DNA of 64,000 nucleotides from Allonocardiopsis opalescens (GTDB lineage Bacteria > Actinomycetota > Actinomycetes > Streptosporangiales > Streptosporangiaceae), in assembly GCF_003002095.1 (NCBI RefSeq), contig NZ_PVZC01000007.1:372001-436000 (forward strand). Direction: 5' to 3'. The notes below the pieces were generated by a model, which worked only from the letters and a program-made list of their open reading frames with translations, had not been told where the DNA came from and searched no databases. Positions 55,291 through 62,578 of this stretch are shown here, piece by piece. Within the stretch, counting starts at the first letter, position 1; each line of letters starts with the position of its first letter. Made by a program: the position numbers and the translations under genes.

Positions 55291-56517
55291 ATGGCTGGAG
55301 ACATCGACGACGTTCAGACGTTCGGGGAACGGCTACAGCGGATCAGAGAGCGGCGGGGCCTGTCGCGGGTGGTTCTCGCCGGTCTGGTCGGACGCTCTCC
55401 GAGCTGGGTGAAGAAGGCGGAGAAGCAGAATGTCATGCCCGACCTTGACATGTTGGTGCGCCTGTCGCGCGCCCTGCGCCTGAAGTCGGTAGAGGAACTG
55501 GTCGGCCCCATGGAGGTACCGCTCAACCTCGTGGTGCGCACGGACCATGAGCTAGCCGAACCCATCCGCCGGGCGATCCTGTCCTGGGACCCGGTCGCGC
55601 ACGACGGTCCCGCTGTGCCGGGTGGTGTCTTGCGGCGCCGGGTCCGTGAGGCTATGGCGGTGTGGCATCTGAACCCGAGCCCGCGACAGGCGACAGCCCC
55701 GCTGCTGCCGAGCCTGATCACCGAAGCGCGTCACTCTGTCCGCACGTTGGAGGGGCAGGATCGACGCGACGCGGCAGCGGCATTGGTCGAGGCGTACACC
55801 CTGGCAGAACACTGGTTGTCGTGGATCGGTGACCGGTCGCTCATGATGGTGCTGGCCGACCGGGCCATGCACGCGGCCGAAGTCGCCGACGACCCCCACG
55901 TCATGGCGGAAGCGGCGTGGGCGTGGGGCAACGTTCTCCGCTACATCGACTCCAACGCGTCGATCAGCCTGGTCAACCGGGCGGCTCAGCCCCTTCGGCA
56001 GCTCATGGACGGCGACCGCGCCACCGAGGAGCAGGCCGCCATGTGGGGAAGCCTGCAACTGCACAACGCGATCACCCACGCCCAAAGCGGCCGCGAGGGC
56101 GAAGCGCAACAGCACTTGGACGATGCCGCGAAGACGGCCCGGCGCCTGCCCGCGGGCTGGCAGCACCCCGTCACGGTCTTCGCTCCCTTCAACGTCTCGA
56201 TTCACCAGGTCAGCGTTCAGACGGAGCTGTGCAAAGGGGACGAGGGCACCCGGCTAGCGCTGGCCATCGACCCGGACACCATTCCAGGTCCGTACAGGCG
56301 TTCGCGTCTGTGGCTTGACGCCGCCCGCGCGTCCTGGACGGCCGGGGACCAGCTCGGAGCCGCGACGGCGCTGGACAACGCCTGCCGGGTCAGTGTCGAG
56401 AACATGCGCTTCACCCCGACCGCCCGCACACTCGCCGGGAACCTGGTCGATCGGGGAGGTCTCATGATCGCCCCCCAGGCACGCAGGATCGCGCATGAAC
56501 TGGGAGTGATCGCGTAG
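55291..56517 (+). CDS. XRE family regulator with helical repeat domain
   Basis: The 408-residue protein has an N-terminal Cro/CI helix-turn-helix (RLQRIRERRGLSRVVLAGLVGRSPSWVKKAEK is the region, core LSRVVLAGLVGRSPSWVKK) followed by about 320 residues of TPR-like helices (HWLSWIGDRSLMMVLADRAMHAAE, EEQAAMWGSLQLHNAITHAQ). This is the common actinomycete signalling type, often next to mobile-element genes and small-ligand sensing. GGAGG lies seven nt before the ATG. It is divergent from repSA and may control the switch between integration and replication, and the downstream cargo operon. Confidence 0.85.
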   Translation: MAGDIDDVQTFGERLQRIRERRGLSRVVLAGLVGRSPSWVKKAEKQNVMPDLDMLVRLSRALRLKSVEELVGPMEVPLNLVVRTDHELAEPIRRAILSWDPVAHDGPAVPGGVLRRRVREAMAVWHLNPSPRQATAPLLPSLITEARHSVRTLEGQDRRDAAAALVEAYTLAEHWLSWIGDRSLMMVLADRAMHAAEVADDPHVMAEAAWAWGNVLRYIDSNASISLVNRAAQPLRQLMDGDRATEEQAAMWGSLQLHNAITHAQSGREGEAQQHLDDAAKTARRLPAGWQHPVTVFAPFNVSIHQVSVQTELCKGDEGTRLALAIDPDTIPGPYRRSRLWLDAARASWTAGDQLGAATALDNACRVSVENMRFTPTARTLAGNLVDRGGLMIAPQARRIAHELGVIA

Positions 56518-56661
56518 GGGGTACGTTTCGTATCCCTGTCCCAGTGCAAGCCCCGTGCCCCTCAGTCGGCCGGTCACGCTGTAACGCACGAAGACCCCAA
56601 GGCGGAAGGCACACTCCGCCAAGGGGTCTGTGGCCACCAGCTGACTAGGGGCTGATGACTC

Positions 56662-56961
56662 GTGCACTTTATCGCCGCACTTATCGAGATCGTGAGGGGT
56701 TCCAGGCGAACCGGACGACATTCACGGCGAGTGGAACGTCCTGTGTTCGAGCGGGCGCCGTGGCCGACACACAGGCCGACACCGCGACCGAACCCGGTGC
56801 CTGAAATGCCCGCCCTCGGGGACACGCTGGAGAACATCCTTCTCGTGCGTCCCTACGTGCTCGCTGCCGAGGCCCGATGGCGGCAGCGGGACGCAGAGGC
56901 CGAGGACCTGTGCCAGCGGCGCGCCCTTGAACAACTGGCCCGATGGGGGGCCGCGCCGTGA
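56662..56961 (+). CDS. Hypothetical element protein A
   Basis: The 99-residue product starts at a GTG, with a basic N-terminal half and the helix MPALGDTLENILLVRPYVLA AEARWRQRD in its second half (charged, amphipathic). I do not recognise a family beyond similar short proteins in actinomycete elements. Its stop overlaps the next gene (GTGA), so both are translated together. Confidence 0.5.
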   Translation: MHFIAALIEIVRGSRRTGRHSRRVERPVFERAPWPTHRPTPRPNPVPEMPALGDTLENILLVRPYVLAAEARWRQRDAEAEDLCQRRALEQLARWGAAP

Positions 56962-57314
56962 GCCCGACGAAGCGTCACATTCCCGCCGCCGAATCCATGG
57001 TGGAGCTGGGCGAAGCACTACACGCCCAAGGGCTCGACTACCGGGTGAATCCCGAGGACTGGACCGTCACCGTCTGGCGAGGAAACGAGAGCGAACGGGT
57101 CGCGCTGCGTCCCAACGACGCCGACGGCGGCCGCCACTACTGGCACGTCTGGTGGAAGCCGGGACCCGACCCCGTTCCGGGCAGTGACCCGGTCGGCGAC
57201 TTGGACCCCATCGTTCCCGTCGAGGAAACAGCCGAGATGGCACGACGCATGGCTGAAGTCCTCTACTACCCGCCCGAGCCGGAGGCCGCCAAGGCACCCG
57301 ACGAGGCGAGCTAG
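56958..57314 (+). CDS. Hypothetical element protein B
   Basis: The 118-residue protein has an N-terminal helix and a small beta region (GLDYRVNPEDWTVTVWRGNE, GRHYWHVWWKPGPDP) rich in aromatic residues and ends in an acidic helix. The GTG start overlaps the stop of the gene before it. It has no recognised domain. It is acidic throughout and likely cytosolic. Confidence 0.55.
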   Translation: MSPTKRHIPAAESMVELGEALHAQGLDYRVNPEDWTVTVWRGNESERVALRPNDADGGRHYWHVWWKPGPDPVPGSDPVGDLDPIVPVEETAEMARRMAEVLYYPPEPEAAKAPDEAS

Positions 57315-57414
57315 GCCACCCCGGCCCGGGACTCCCATGCCTGACAGGTCCACCGGTCGTCCAACCTCTTACGGCCGGATGCTCGACCCCGGAGAGCGCG
57401 GACCGGTCGGGTCG

Positions 57415-57456
57415 GCTGGCGGGGGAAGCGGCTCGTACCCGTTTCACCCCGCCAGC
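57415..57456 (+). promoter_or_regulatory. Hairpin before the small membrane protein gene
   Basis: GCTGGCGGGG and its exact complement CCCCGCCAGC pair around a 22-base loop, ending 21 bases before the GTG at 57478. It could act as terminator or translation control. Confidence 0.45.
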
Positions 57457-57477
57457 TCCCCCGAAGGAAGGAAACGC

Positions 57478-57582
57478 GTGATCGACAGCCTGATGAGACT
57501 GGGATGCGGCTGCCTCGCCCTGGCGGGCGTCTTCACCTGCGGCATTGCCTACGGTCTCTACCTCGCCGCCGTTGGCGGTTGA
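57478..57582 (+). CDS. 34-residue membrane micro-protein
   Basis: GTG start after a good AAGGAAGGAAAC ribosome site. The product, MIDSLMRLGCGCLALAGVFT continuing to LYLAAVGG, is one Cys-rich transmembrane helix. The frame is open upstream to an ATG at 57337 that would give 81 residues, but that start has no ribosome site. Similar micro-proteins occur in other actinomycete elements; role unknown. Confidence 0.5.
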   Translation: MIDSLMRLGCGCLALAGVFTCGIAYGLYLAAVGG

Positions 57583-57678
57583 ACCCCCTCAGCGCCCGCG
57601 CGGCCGCAACTGCCCAGACCGGCAGCGTCATCCCGACTGTCGGCCGCGCGGGCCCCTGGAATGAAGGAGCCCCGAACC

Positions 57679-58725
57679 ATGGGTGACCTCGTGCCCGTCG
57701 CCGCCCGACCGGCGGCCCTTGCACCGATTCCCCCTGTGGCGGCACACGTGAGCGCCTACCTTGGGGGCATGCTCACCGACCGCCCGACCTTGCGCATCGG
57801 GTCTCGAACCTCCCCTATGGCGCTGGCCCAGGCCCGCCACGTCCAAGCCCTCTTGGCGGCGCTGGTGCCCGGGGTCAAAGTCGAGATCATCGGCATCAAG
57901 ACCAGTGGCGACCAGTGGCAAGGCGACCTGGCGGAGCTAGGTGGCAAGGGAGCGTTCGTCAAGGCCATCGACCGGCGCCTGCTGGCTGGTGAAATCGACT
58001 TCGCCGTGCATTGCATGAAGGACGTGCCCGGGGACGTGCCCCTTCCCCAAGGGCTCACCTTCGCCGCCTACCTGCCCCGCGAAGACGTCGCCGACGTGTT
58101 GGTGTTCCGCTCCGGCAGCCCGTACAGCTCCCTTGAGGAGCTGCCGCCCGGGACCCGTATCGGCACCTCGGCTGTGCGCCGCAAGGCCCAACTGCTCAGG
58201 AACCGTCCCGATCTCCAGATCGAGCGGCTACGCGGAAACGTCAACAGTCGTCTTGCCCGCCTGGACGCCGAAGACCGGTTCGAGGCCCTGGTCCTGGCCC
58301 GCGCCGGACTGCACCGCATCGGCATGCCCCAACGCGCCAGCCAAGAGCTACCGCGCGACCTGATGTGCCCAGCGGTCGGCGCCGGAGTCATCGGCCTGCA
58401 ATGCCGCATCGCAGACGGCCCGGTCCTGGAACTTCTTCGTGAACTGGACGACGCCCCCACCCGAGTCCACATCACCGCCGAACGCGCCATGCTGCACGCC
58501 CTACAGGGCCACTGCAACAGCCCCATCGCCGGACACGCCACCACCACCGCAGACGGCCAGCTCTGCCTGACCGGTATGGTCTTCAGCCGCGAAGGCGCCA
58601 CCTTCGCCTACGCCCAGGAATGGGACAGCTCCCAGCGCCCTAACGAACTCGGCACCTACGTCGCCGCCACGCTGCTCCGCAAAGGAGCACGCAGCATCAT
58701 CGACGGCAGTGCCAACCCGCATTAG
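57679..58725 (+). CDS. Hydroxymethylbilane synthase (HemC) paralogue in the element
   Basis: The 348-residue protein has a 30-residue N-terminal extension, then the HemC fold: LRIGSRTSPMALAQARHV, GDQWQGDLAELGGKGAFVKAIDRRL, the active-site DFAVHCMKDVPGD (Asp115, equal to E. coli Asp84; Cys where Ser is usual), GTSAVRRKAQLL, RGNVNSRLARLD, and the cofactor Cys279 in QGHCNSPIAGHA. It should build hydroxymethylbilane from four porphobilinogens. AAGGAG nine nt before the ATG at 57679 sets the start; an ATG at 57769 would remove the extension. Without other heme or cobalamin genes, it is unusual cargo for a mobile element. Confidence 0.85.
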   Translation: MGDLVPVAARPAALAPIPPVAAHVSAYLGGMLTDRPTLRIGSRTSPMALAQARHVQALLAALVPGVKVEIIGIKTSGDQWQGDLAELGGKGAFVKAIDRRLLAGEIDFAVHCMKDVPGDVPLPQGLTFAAYLPREDVADVLVFRSGSPYSSLEELPPGTRIGTSAVRRKAQLLRNRPDLQIERLRGNVNSRLARLDAEDRFEALVLARAGLHRIGMPQRASQELPRDLMCPAVGAGVIGLQCRIADGPVLELLRELDDAPTRVHITAERAMLHALQGHCNSPIAGHATTTADGQLCLTGMVFSREGATFAYAQEWDSSQRPNELGTYVAATLLRKGARSIIDGSANPH

Positions 58726-59252
58726 GACGTGGCGTCGGCCGCACGGGCCGGGTCGCAGCGTAGGGCGCTCGGGGAAACGCGCCCGGCCCGACCCGCGCGG
58801 CCGATTGTGACGACCGCAGACCCGCGCACCGGGGAGGAAAACGCGGTGCCTGCGAACCACCGCCAGCAGGTATGCCCACCACCACACGACTAAACCCGCG
58901 ACCCGCCCGCACCAGCGCCGATGATCCGGGTGAGGATTTTCCCTAACAGGTCAAGGCCGCCCGCTACGCGGGCGGGCGGCGGGCAGGCCGCCGCTTCGCG
59001 GCGGCCCCTCGCCGTTGCCAGCGCCGGGTGCGCGCCCCGGCATCGGCCTGCGCGCGCGACTTCGTCGCGTGCTCGGCCGCGCCGGGCGCGCGCCGCTCGC
59101 CGCCGCTCGCCGCCGCCCGTGCGTCGTGGCCGGCCGCCGCAGCCCGCCGTCTGCTCGGGTCGACTATCGTCGGGTACAGGTTCGAACCGATCGGACATGA
59201 ACTCCTACGCTGACATGCGGCGTAGTGAAGGCGACCCCGTAGAGGCGGTCCC
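58726..59252. other. Gene-free stretch with hairpins inside the element
   Basis: 527 bases. No plausible gene. It contains hairpins, the best at 58986-59006: GGCCGCCGC, a TTC loop and the exact complement. A smaller one, CCCGC with GCGGG, lies just before it (near 58968-58980). Such clusters resemble rolling-circle or terminator structures; a single-strand origin is possible but not shown. Confidence 0.4.
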
Positions 59253-59561
59253 ATGCCCCAGTCCACCCACGACCCCATACGCGTTTCCGCCGACATCTCC
59301 AGCGTGCTCCCCGGCCAACGGATCTGCGAGCACGAACAGCAGGTCGCCGACCTCAAGGCCGCGCTGGCATCCTCCGCGGTCATCAACCAGGCCATGGGCA
59401 TCCTCATGGCCCGGTCCAACTGCGGATCCGTCCAGGCGTTCACCCTGCTCACCCACGCGTCCCAGCGCACCAACCGCAAGGTCCGCGATGTCGCCGGGAC
59501 GATCGTGCGGCGCTACTGCACCCCGACCGAGCGGTTCCGCCCCCGCGCCGAGCTGACCTAA
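59253..59561 (+). CDS. ANTAR domain protein
   Basis: The 102-residue protein has a short N-terminal helix and an ANTAR RNA-binding domain: HEQQVADLKAALASSAVINQAMG, then ILMARSNCGSVQAFTLLTHA and ASQRTNRKVRDVAGTIV. ANTAR domains bind paired hexaloop hairpins in nascent RNA and prevent termination. There is no attached GAF or receiver domain, so its signal input is unclear. AGAGGCGG precedes the ATG. It is the last gene of the element, before the CRISPR junction. Confidence 0.82.
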   Translation: MPQSTHDPIRVSADISSVLPGQRICEHEQQVADLKAALASSAVINQAMGILMARSNCGSVQAFTLLTHASQRTNRKVRDVAGTIVRRYCTPTERFRPRAELT

Positions 59562-60076
59562 CCCCGCCCAGGGTTGCGCCGTGCCATGCACCCGACATGG
59601 CGCAACCCCACGCCCACGCACCGGCGTTCCCGCACGGTCGGGCGGCCGGTTGCCGCCGTCGCTCCACTGCGGGCGGGGACCCCTACGAGCGGCGGCCCCG
59701 ACGAGCAACAACGCGGGCAGGCCCCAGAGGCCCGCCGTCGCCAGCACAGCTTAAGGGCCGCCGCTCACCCCGCCCGCAGCTGCGCGCCGACCGCAACCGT
59801 CCACCCTCCCCCCAGCCGCCGGACCGCGGCGGCCCCAGGGCATCGAGCCCCAGGGCCGCCGCAACTGAAGCCGTCCCGCACGTGCCGCACGCTAGCCCTC
59901 GACCAGCCACAACACCCGCCACCCCAACCGGCGACCTGGCCCGTGTATGGCCCGCAACGGATGCAAACGCCTGCCAACGAACGCCCACAGATGCCACACT
60001 CACACGGAGGCCCCGGCAAAGCCGCAGGTCACAGTCACCCCCCATCGACCAGCGCACTAACCCCGACAGGCCCGGA
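59562..60076. other. Gene-free right end of the element
   Basis: 515 bases between the ANTAR gene and the right junction. Open frames here are arginine/proline-rich with no ribosome site or domain. Probably non-coding end sequence of the element. Confidence 0.35.
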
Positions 60077-60100
60077 CCCCGGTCCCCTCCCGCGCGGGGA
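60077..60100. other. Right element junction (attR) inside a CRISPR repeat
   Basis: CCCCGGTCCC (60077-60086), the reverse complement of the left arm, runs into a shortened CRISPR core CTCCCGCGCGGGGA (60087-60100) and then the normal repeat end TGGTCCC. Matches the left junction as an inverted repeat of 20-21 bp with one base difference. Confidence 0.7.
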
Positions 60101-60532
60101 TGGTCCCTGCACGGCGTCGTACACCGAGGCGGAGACCTCGTGCTCCCCGCGCGCGGGGATGGTCCCGAGGTGGTCAGCGGTCCAGGCGAGCGGATGGTGT
60201 GCTCCCCGCGCGCGCGGGGATGGTCCCGGGGTGAACCGATGCGGATGAGTGCATGCGTCGTGCTCCCCGCGCGCGGGGATGGTCCCGGCGACGACATCGA
60301 CACCTTCACCCGCCGAACGTGCTCCCCGCGCGCGCGGGGATGGTCCCACTGTCGGGAGGGCCGCCTGATGAGCCGCATCGTGCTCCCCGCGCGCGCGGGG
60401 ATGGTCCCATCGCCGCCGCCCAGGTGCACGCCACCCTCGCCGCAGTGCTCCCCGCGCGCGGGGATGGTCCCTCGCTCGCATCATCCGTATGGCGCTGGTC
60501 GAGGTGCTCCCCGCGCGCGCCGGGATGGCACC
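60080..60532 (+). CRISPR. Leader-distal part of the split type I-E CRISPR array
   Basis: Eight repeats in the same orientation as at 51.2 kb. The first (to 60107) is missing its proper 5' end. The others start at 60140, 60199, 60260, 60319, 60380, 60445 and 60504. Six of the seven spacers are 32 nt; the sixth (60409-60444) is 36. Repeats are 27 nt (60140, 60260, 60445) or 29 nt, differing by one CG pair in the stem. The last repeat (60504-60532) is degenerate (CGGGATGGCACC), the usual trailer end. There is no leader next to this part. Confidence 0.93.
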
Positions 60533-60626
60533 TAGCCCGTAGACGTCAGTATCGATTTCAGACCAATACTCCGCACCGACACAGCACAACCCACCCCGCC
60601 ACGTGCAAGAGCCCGAGCAACCCCCG

Positions 60627-61658
60627 TCAAGCCGCTCCCCGCTCGCCCACCGGTCGGCGGCGCAGAGTCGGGTCCTGGACGGCCGGTGGGAGGTAGGTGG
60701 ACTGGTCGGGTGCGCCCACGTCGGTGCCGGGTGGGACGATCTTGTCGATCCGGTCGAGGATGTCGTCGGTGAGGGCGATATCGACGCCGGCGAGCAGGTC
60801 GTCGAGGTGCTCCATCGTGCGCGGGCCGAGGAGGGCGCTGGTCACGCCGGGGTGGGCGATGGCGAAGGCCATCGCGAGGTGGGTCATCCGCAGGCCGGCT
60901 TCCTCGGCGAGCGGGACGATCTGTTCGACGGCGTCGAGCCGGCGTTCGTCTCTGAAGTTGACGAAAATGGACGCGCGGTGGAGGTCGGTCTCCTGGCCTC
61001 TGCGGATGCGTCCGGTGAGCATCCCCTTGGCGAGCGGGCTCCACACCAGGGTGCCCATGCCGTAGCGCTGGGCGACCGGCAGTACCTCGGCCTCGATGCC
61101 GCGGTTGAGGATCGAGTAGGTGGGCTGCTCGGTGCGGAAGCGCTCCAGACCGCGCCGTTCGGCGACCCATTGGGCTTCGACCATGTCGGAGGCGGGCATC
61201 GCGGACGAGCCGATGGCACGGACCTTGCCGCTGCGGATCAGGTCCGTCAGCGCGGACAGGGTCTCCTCGATGTCGGTGTCGGGGTCGGGCCGGTGGATCT
61301 GGTAGAGGTCGATGTGGTCGGTCTGGAGGCGGCGCAGCGAGTCCTCGACCGCGATCATCAGCCACCGCCGGGAGTTGCCGCGCCGGTTGGGGTCGTCGCC
61401 CATCGGCAGGTGCGCCTTGGTGGCCAGCACGACGTCGTCGCGGCGCCCCTTGAGCGCCTTGCCCACGACCAGCTCCGACTCGCCGCGCGAGTAGGCGTCG
61501 GCGGTGTCGATGAAGTTGATCCCCGCGTCCAGCGCCTTGTGGATGATGCGGATCGAGTCGTCGTGGTCGGGGTTGCCGATGGACGCGCCGAACATCATGG
61601 CGCCGAGCGCGTAGGGGCTGACCTTGATGCCGGTCCGGCCGAGCGGGCGGTACCGCAT
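60627..61658 (-). CDS. Aldo/keto reductase
   Basis: The 343-residue TIM-barrel reductase starts MRYRPLGRTGIKVSPYALG and has the catalytic tetrad: Asp and Tyr in FIDTADAYSRGESE, Lys in VVLATKAHLPMGDD, His in DLYQIHRPDPDT. The NADP-binding tail GVTSALLGPRTMEHLDDL is present. It reduces aldehydes or ketones. AGGAG seven nt before the ATG sets the start. It is divergent from a TetR regulator, with paired operator boxes between. Confidence 0.92.
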   Translation of the reverse strand: MRYRPLGRTGIKVSPYALGAMMFGASIGNPDHDDSIRIIHKALDAGINFIDTADAYSRGESELVVGKALKGRRDDVVLATKAHLPMGDDPNRRGNSRRWLMIAVEDSLRRLQTDHIDLYQIHRPDPDTDIEETLSALTDLIRSGKVRAIGSSAMPASDMVEAQWVAERRGLERFRTEQPTYSILNRGIEAEVLPVAQRYGMGTLVWSPLAKGMLTGRIRRGQETDLHRASIFVNFRDERRLDAVEQIVPLAEEAGLRMTHLAMAFAIAHPGVTSALLGPRTMEHLDDLLAGVDIALTDDILDRIDKIVPPGTDVGAPDQSTYLPPAVQDPTLRRRPVGERGAA

Positions 61659-61726
61659 GCGCCTTCTCCTAGGGTTGGGTTCAGGGAGTGGTGAGCGCTC
61701 CTCCGATGACGTACGCTGACTGAAGC

Positions 61727-61762
61727 GGAACACCGTTCCAGAACTATACGGAAAGTCGTTCC
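61727..61762. promoter_or_regulatory. Paired operator boxes between reductase and TetR genes
   Basis: Two 13-bp boxes, GGAACACCGTTCC (61727-61739) and GGAAAGTCGTTCC (61750-61762), each an inverted repeat GGAA..GTTCC, are 23 bp apart start to start. They fit cooperative binding of the adjacent TetR protein. Confidence 0.7.
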
Positions 61763-61782
61763 GGAACACAAGGGGAGGGTGT

Positions 61783-62412
61783 GTGGTGACCGAGAACACG
61801 GCACCGAACGGAGCGGACCCGGCCGGCGCACCGGCCCGCCCCCAGCGCCGGCTGCGCGTCGACGCGCAGCGCAATATCGACTCCCTGCTCCAGGCGGCGA
61901 AGACGGCCTTCGGCACCTCGGGCGTCGACGCGCCCGCCAAGGAGATCGCCGATCTGGCCGGCGTCGGGGTCGGCACGCTGTACCGGCACTTCCCGCAGCG
62001 CTCCGACCTGGTCAAGGCCGTGTTCCAGCGCGAGGTGGACGCCTGCGCCGACGCCGCTTCGGCGCTGAGCGCGGCCCACGAGCCCGGGGTGGCGCTTGAG
62101 AAGTGGCTGCACCGGTACACCGAGTTCCTGGCCACCAAGCGCGGGCTCGCCGCGGCCCTGCACTCCGGCGACCCGGCCTTCGACGCCCTGCCCGGCTACT
62201 TCATGTCGCGCTTCGGCCCGGCCCTCGGGTCGCTGCTCGACGCCGCCGCGGCCGCCGGTGAGGTCCGCGCCGACATCCCCGCCAAGGACGTCCTGTACGC
62301 CGTCGCCCACCTGTGCATGCCCGGGGCGGACGAGGGGCCCGCCTTCAGCATGCGCATGGTCGCGCTGCTCATCGACGGACTCCGCCACGGCGCCGGGACC
62401 CGGGACTCCTGA
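61783..62412 (+). CDS. TetR/AcrR family transcriptional regulator
   Basis: The 209-residue regulator has a 25-residue flexible N-terminus, then the TetR helix-turn-helix (AKEIADLAGVGVGTLYRHFPQRSDLVKAVF) and a helical ligand domain. It probably represses itself and the divergent aldo/keto reductase through the paired GGAA..GTTCC boxes. It starts at a GTG after AGGGGAGG; the next codon is also GTG. A 12-bp hairpin follows it. Confidence 0.87.
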   Translation: MVTENTAPNGADPAGAPARPQRRLRVDAQRNIDSLLQAAKTAFGTSGVDAPAKEIADLAGVGVGTLYRHFPQRSDLVKAVFQREVDACADAASALSAAHEPGVALEKWLHRYTEFLATKRGLAAALHSGDPAFDALPGYFMSRFGPALGSLLDAAAAAGEVRADIPAKDVLYAVAHLCMPGADEGPAFSMRMVALLIDGLRHGAGTRDS

Positions 62413-62435
62413 TCCGGCCGCGGCGCGCCTGACTT

Positions 62436-62463
62436 CCGGCGCACCTGCCGTCAGGTACGCCGG
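62436..62463 (+). terminator. Terminator hairpin after the TetR gene
   Basis: A 12-bp stem with one mismatch (CCGGCGCACCTG with CAGGTACGCCGG) and a four-base loop begins 24 bases past the stop. Confidence 0.65.
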
Positions 62464-62578
62464 GAGTAGGCGGGGCACCGGGTGGTAGCTTCCATTCGCA
62501 AGCACTGCCAGGCGCGACAGGGCGAACCGGCGCGGGCGGCACTCCACCTCGGAACCGATGAAGGGAAGCGGCGGCCTC

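Larger units (their letters stand above)
51355..60086. mobile_element. AICE-like integrative element inserted in the CRISPR array
   Basis: About 8.7 kb between the two half-repeats. It carries integrase, excisionase and a RepSA-type initiator on the minus strand, then an XRE regulator, small proteins, a HemC paralogue and an ANTAR protein on the plus strand. The int-xis-rep set is the replication and integration core of actinomycete integrative elements. No FtsK/TraB-type transfer protein or Spd genes are present, so self-transfer is doubtful; it may be a mobilisable or decaying form. Confidence 0.75.

Noticed and set aside
59179-59188. GGTTCGAACC, a tRNA T-loop-like sequence inside the element
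   Set aside because: The flanking bases cannot form the T-arm or acceptor stems and no anticodon arm is present upstream, so it is not a tRNA gene or tRNA-derived attachment site.
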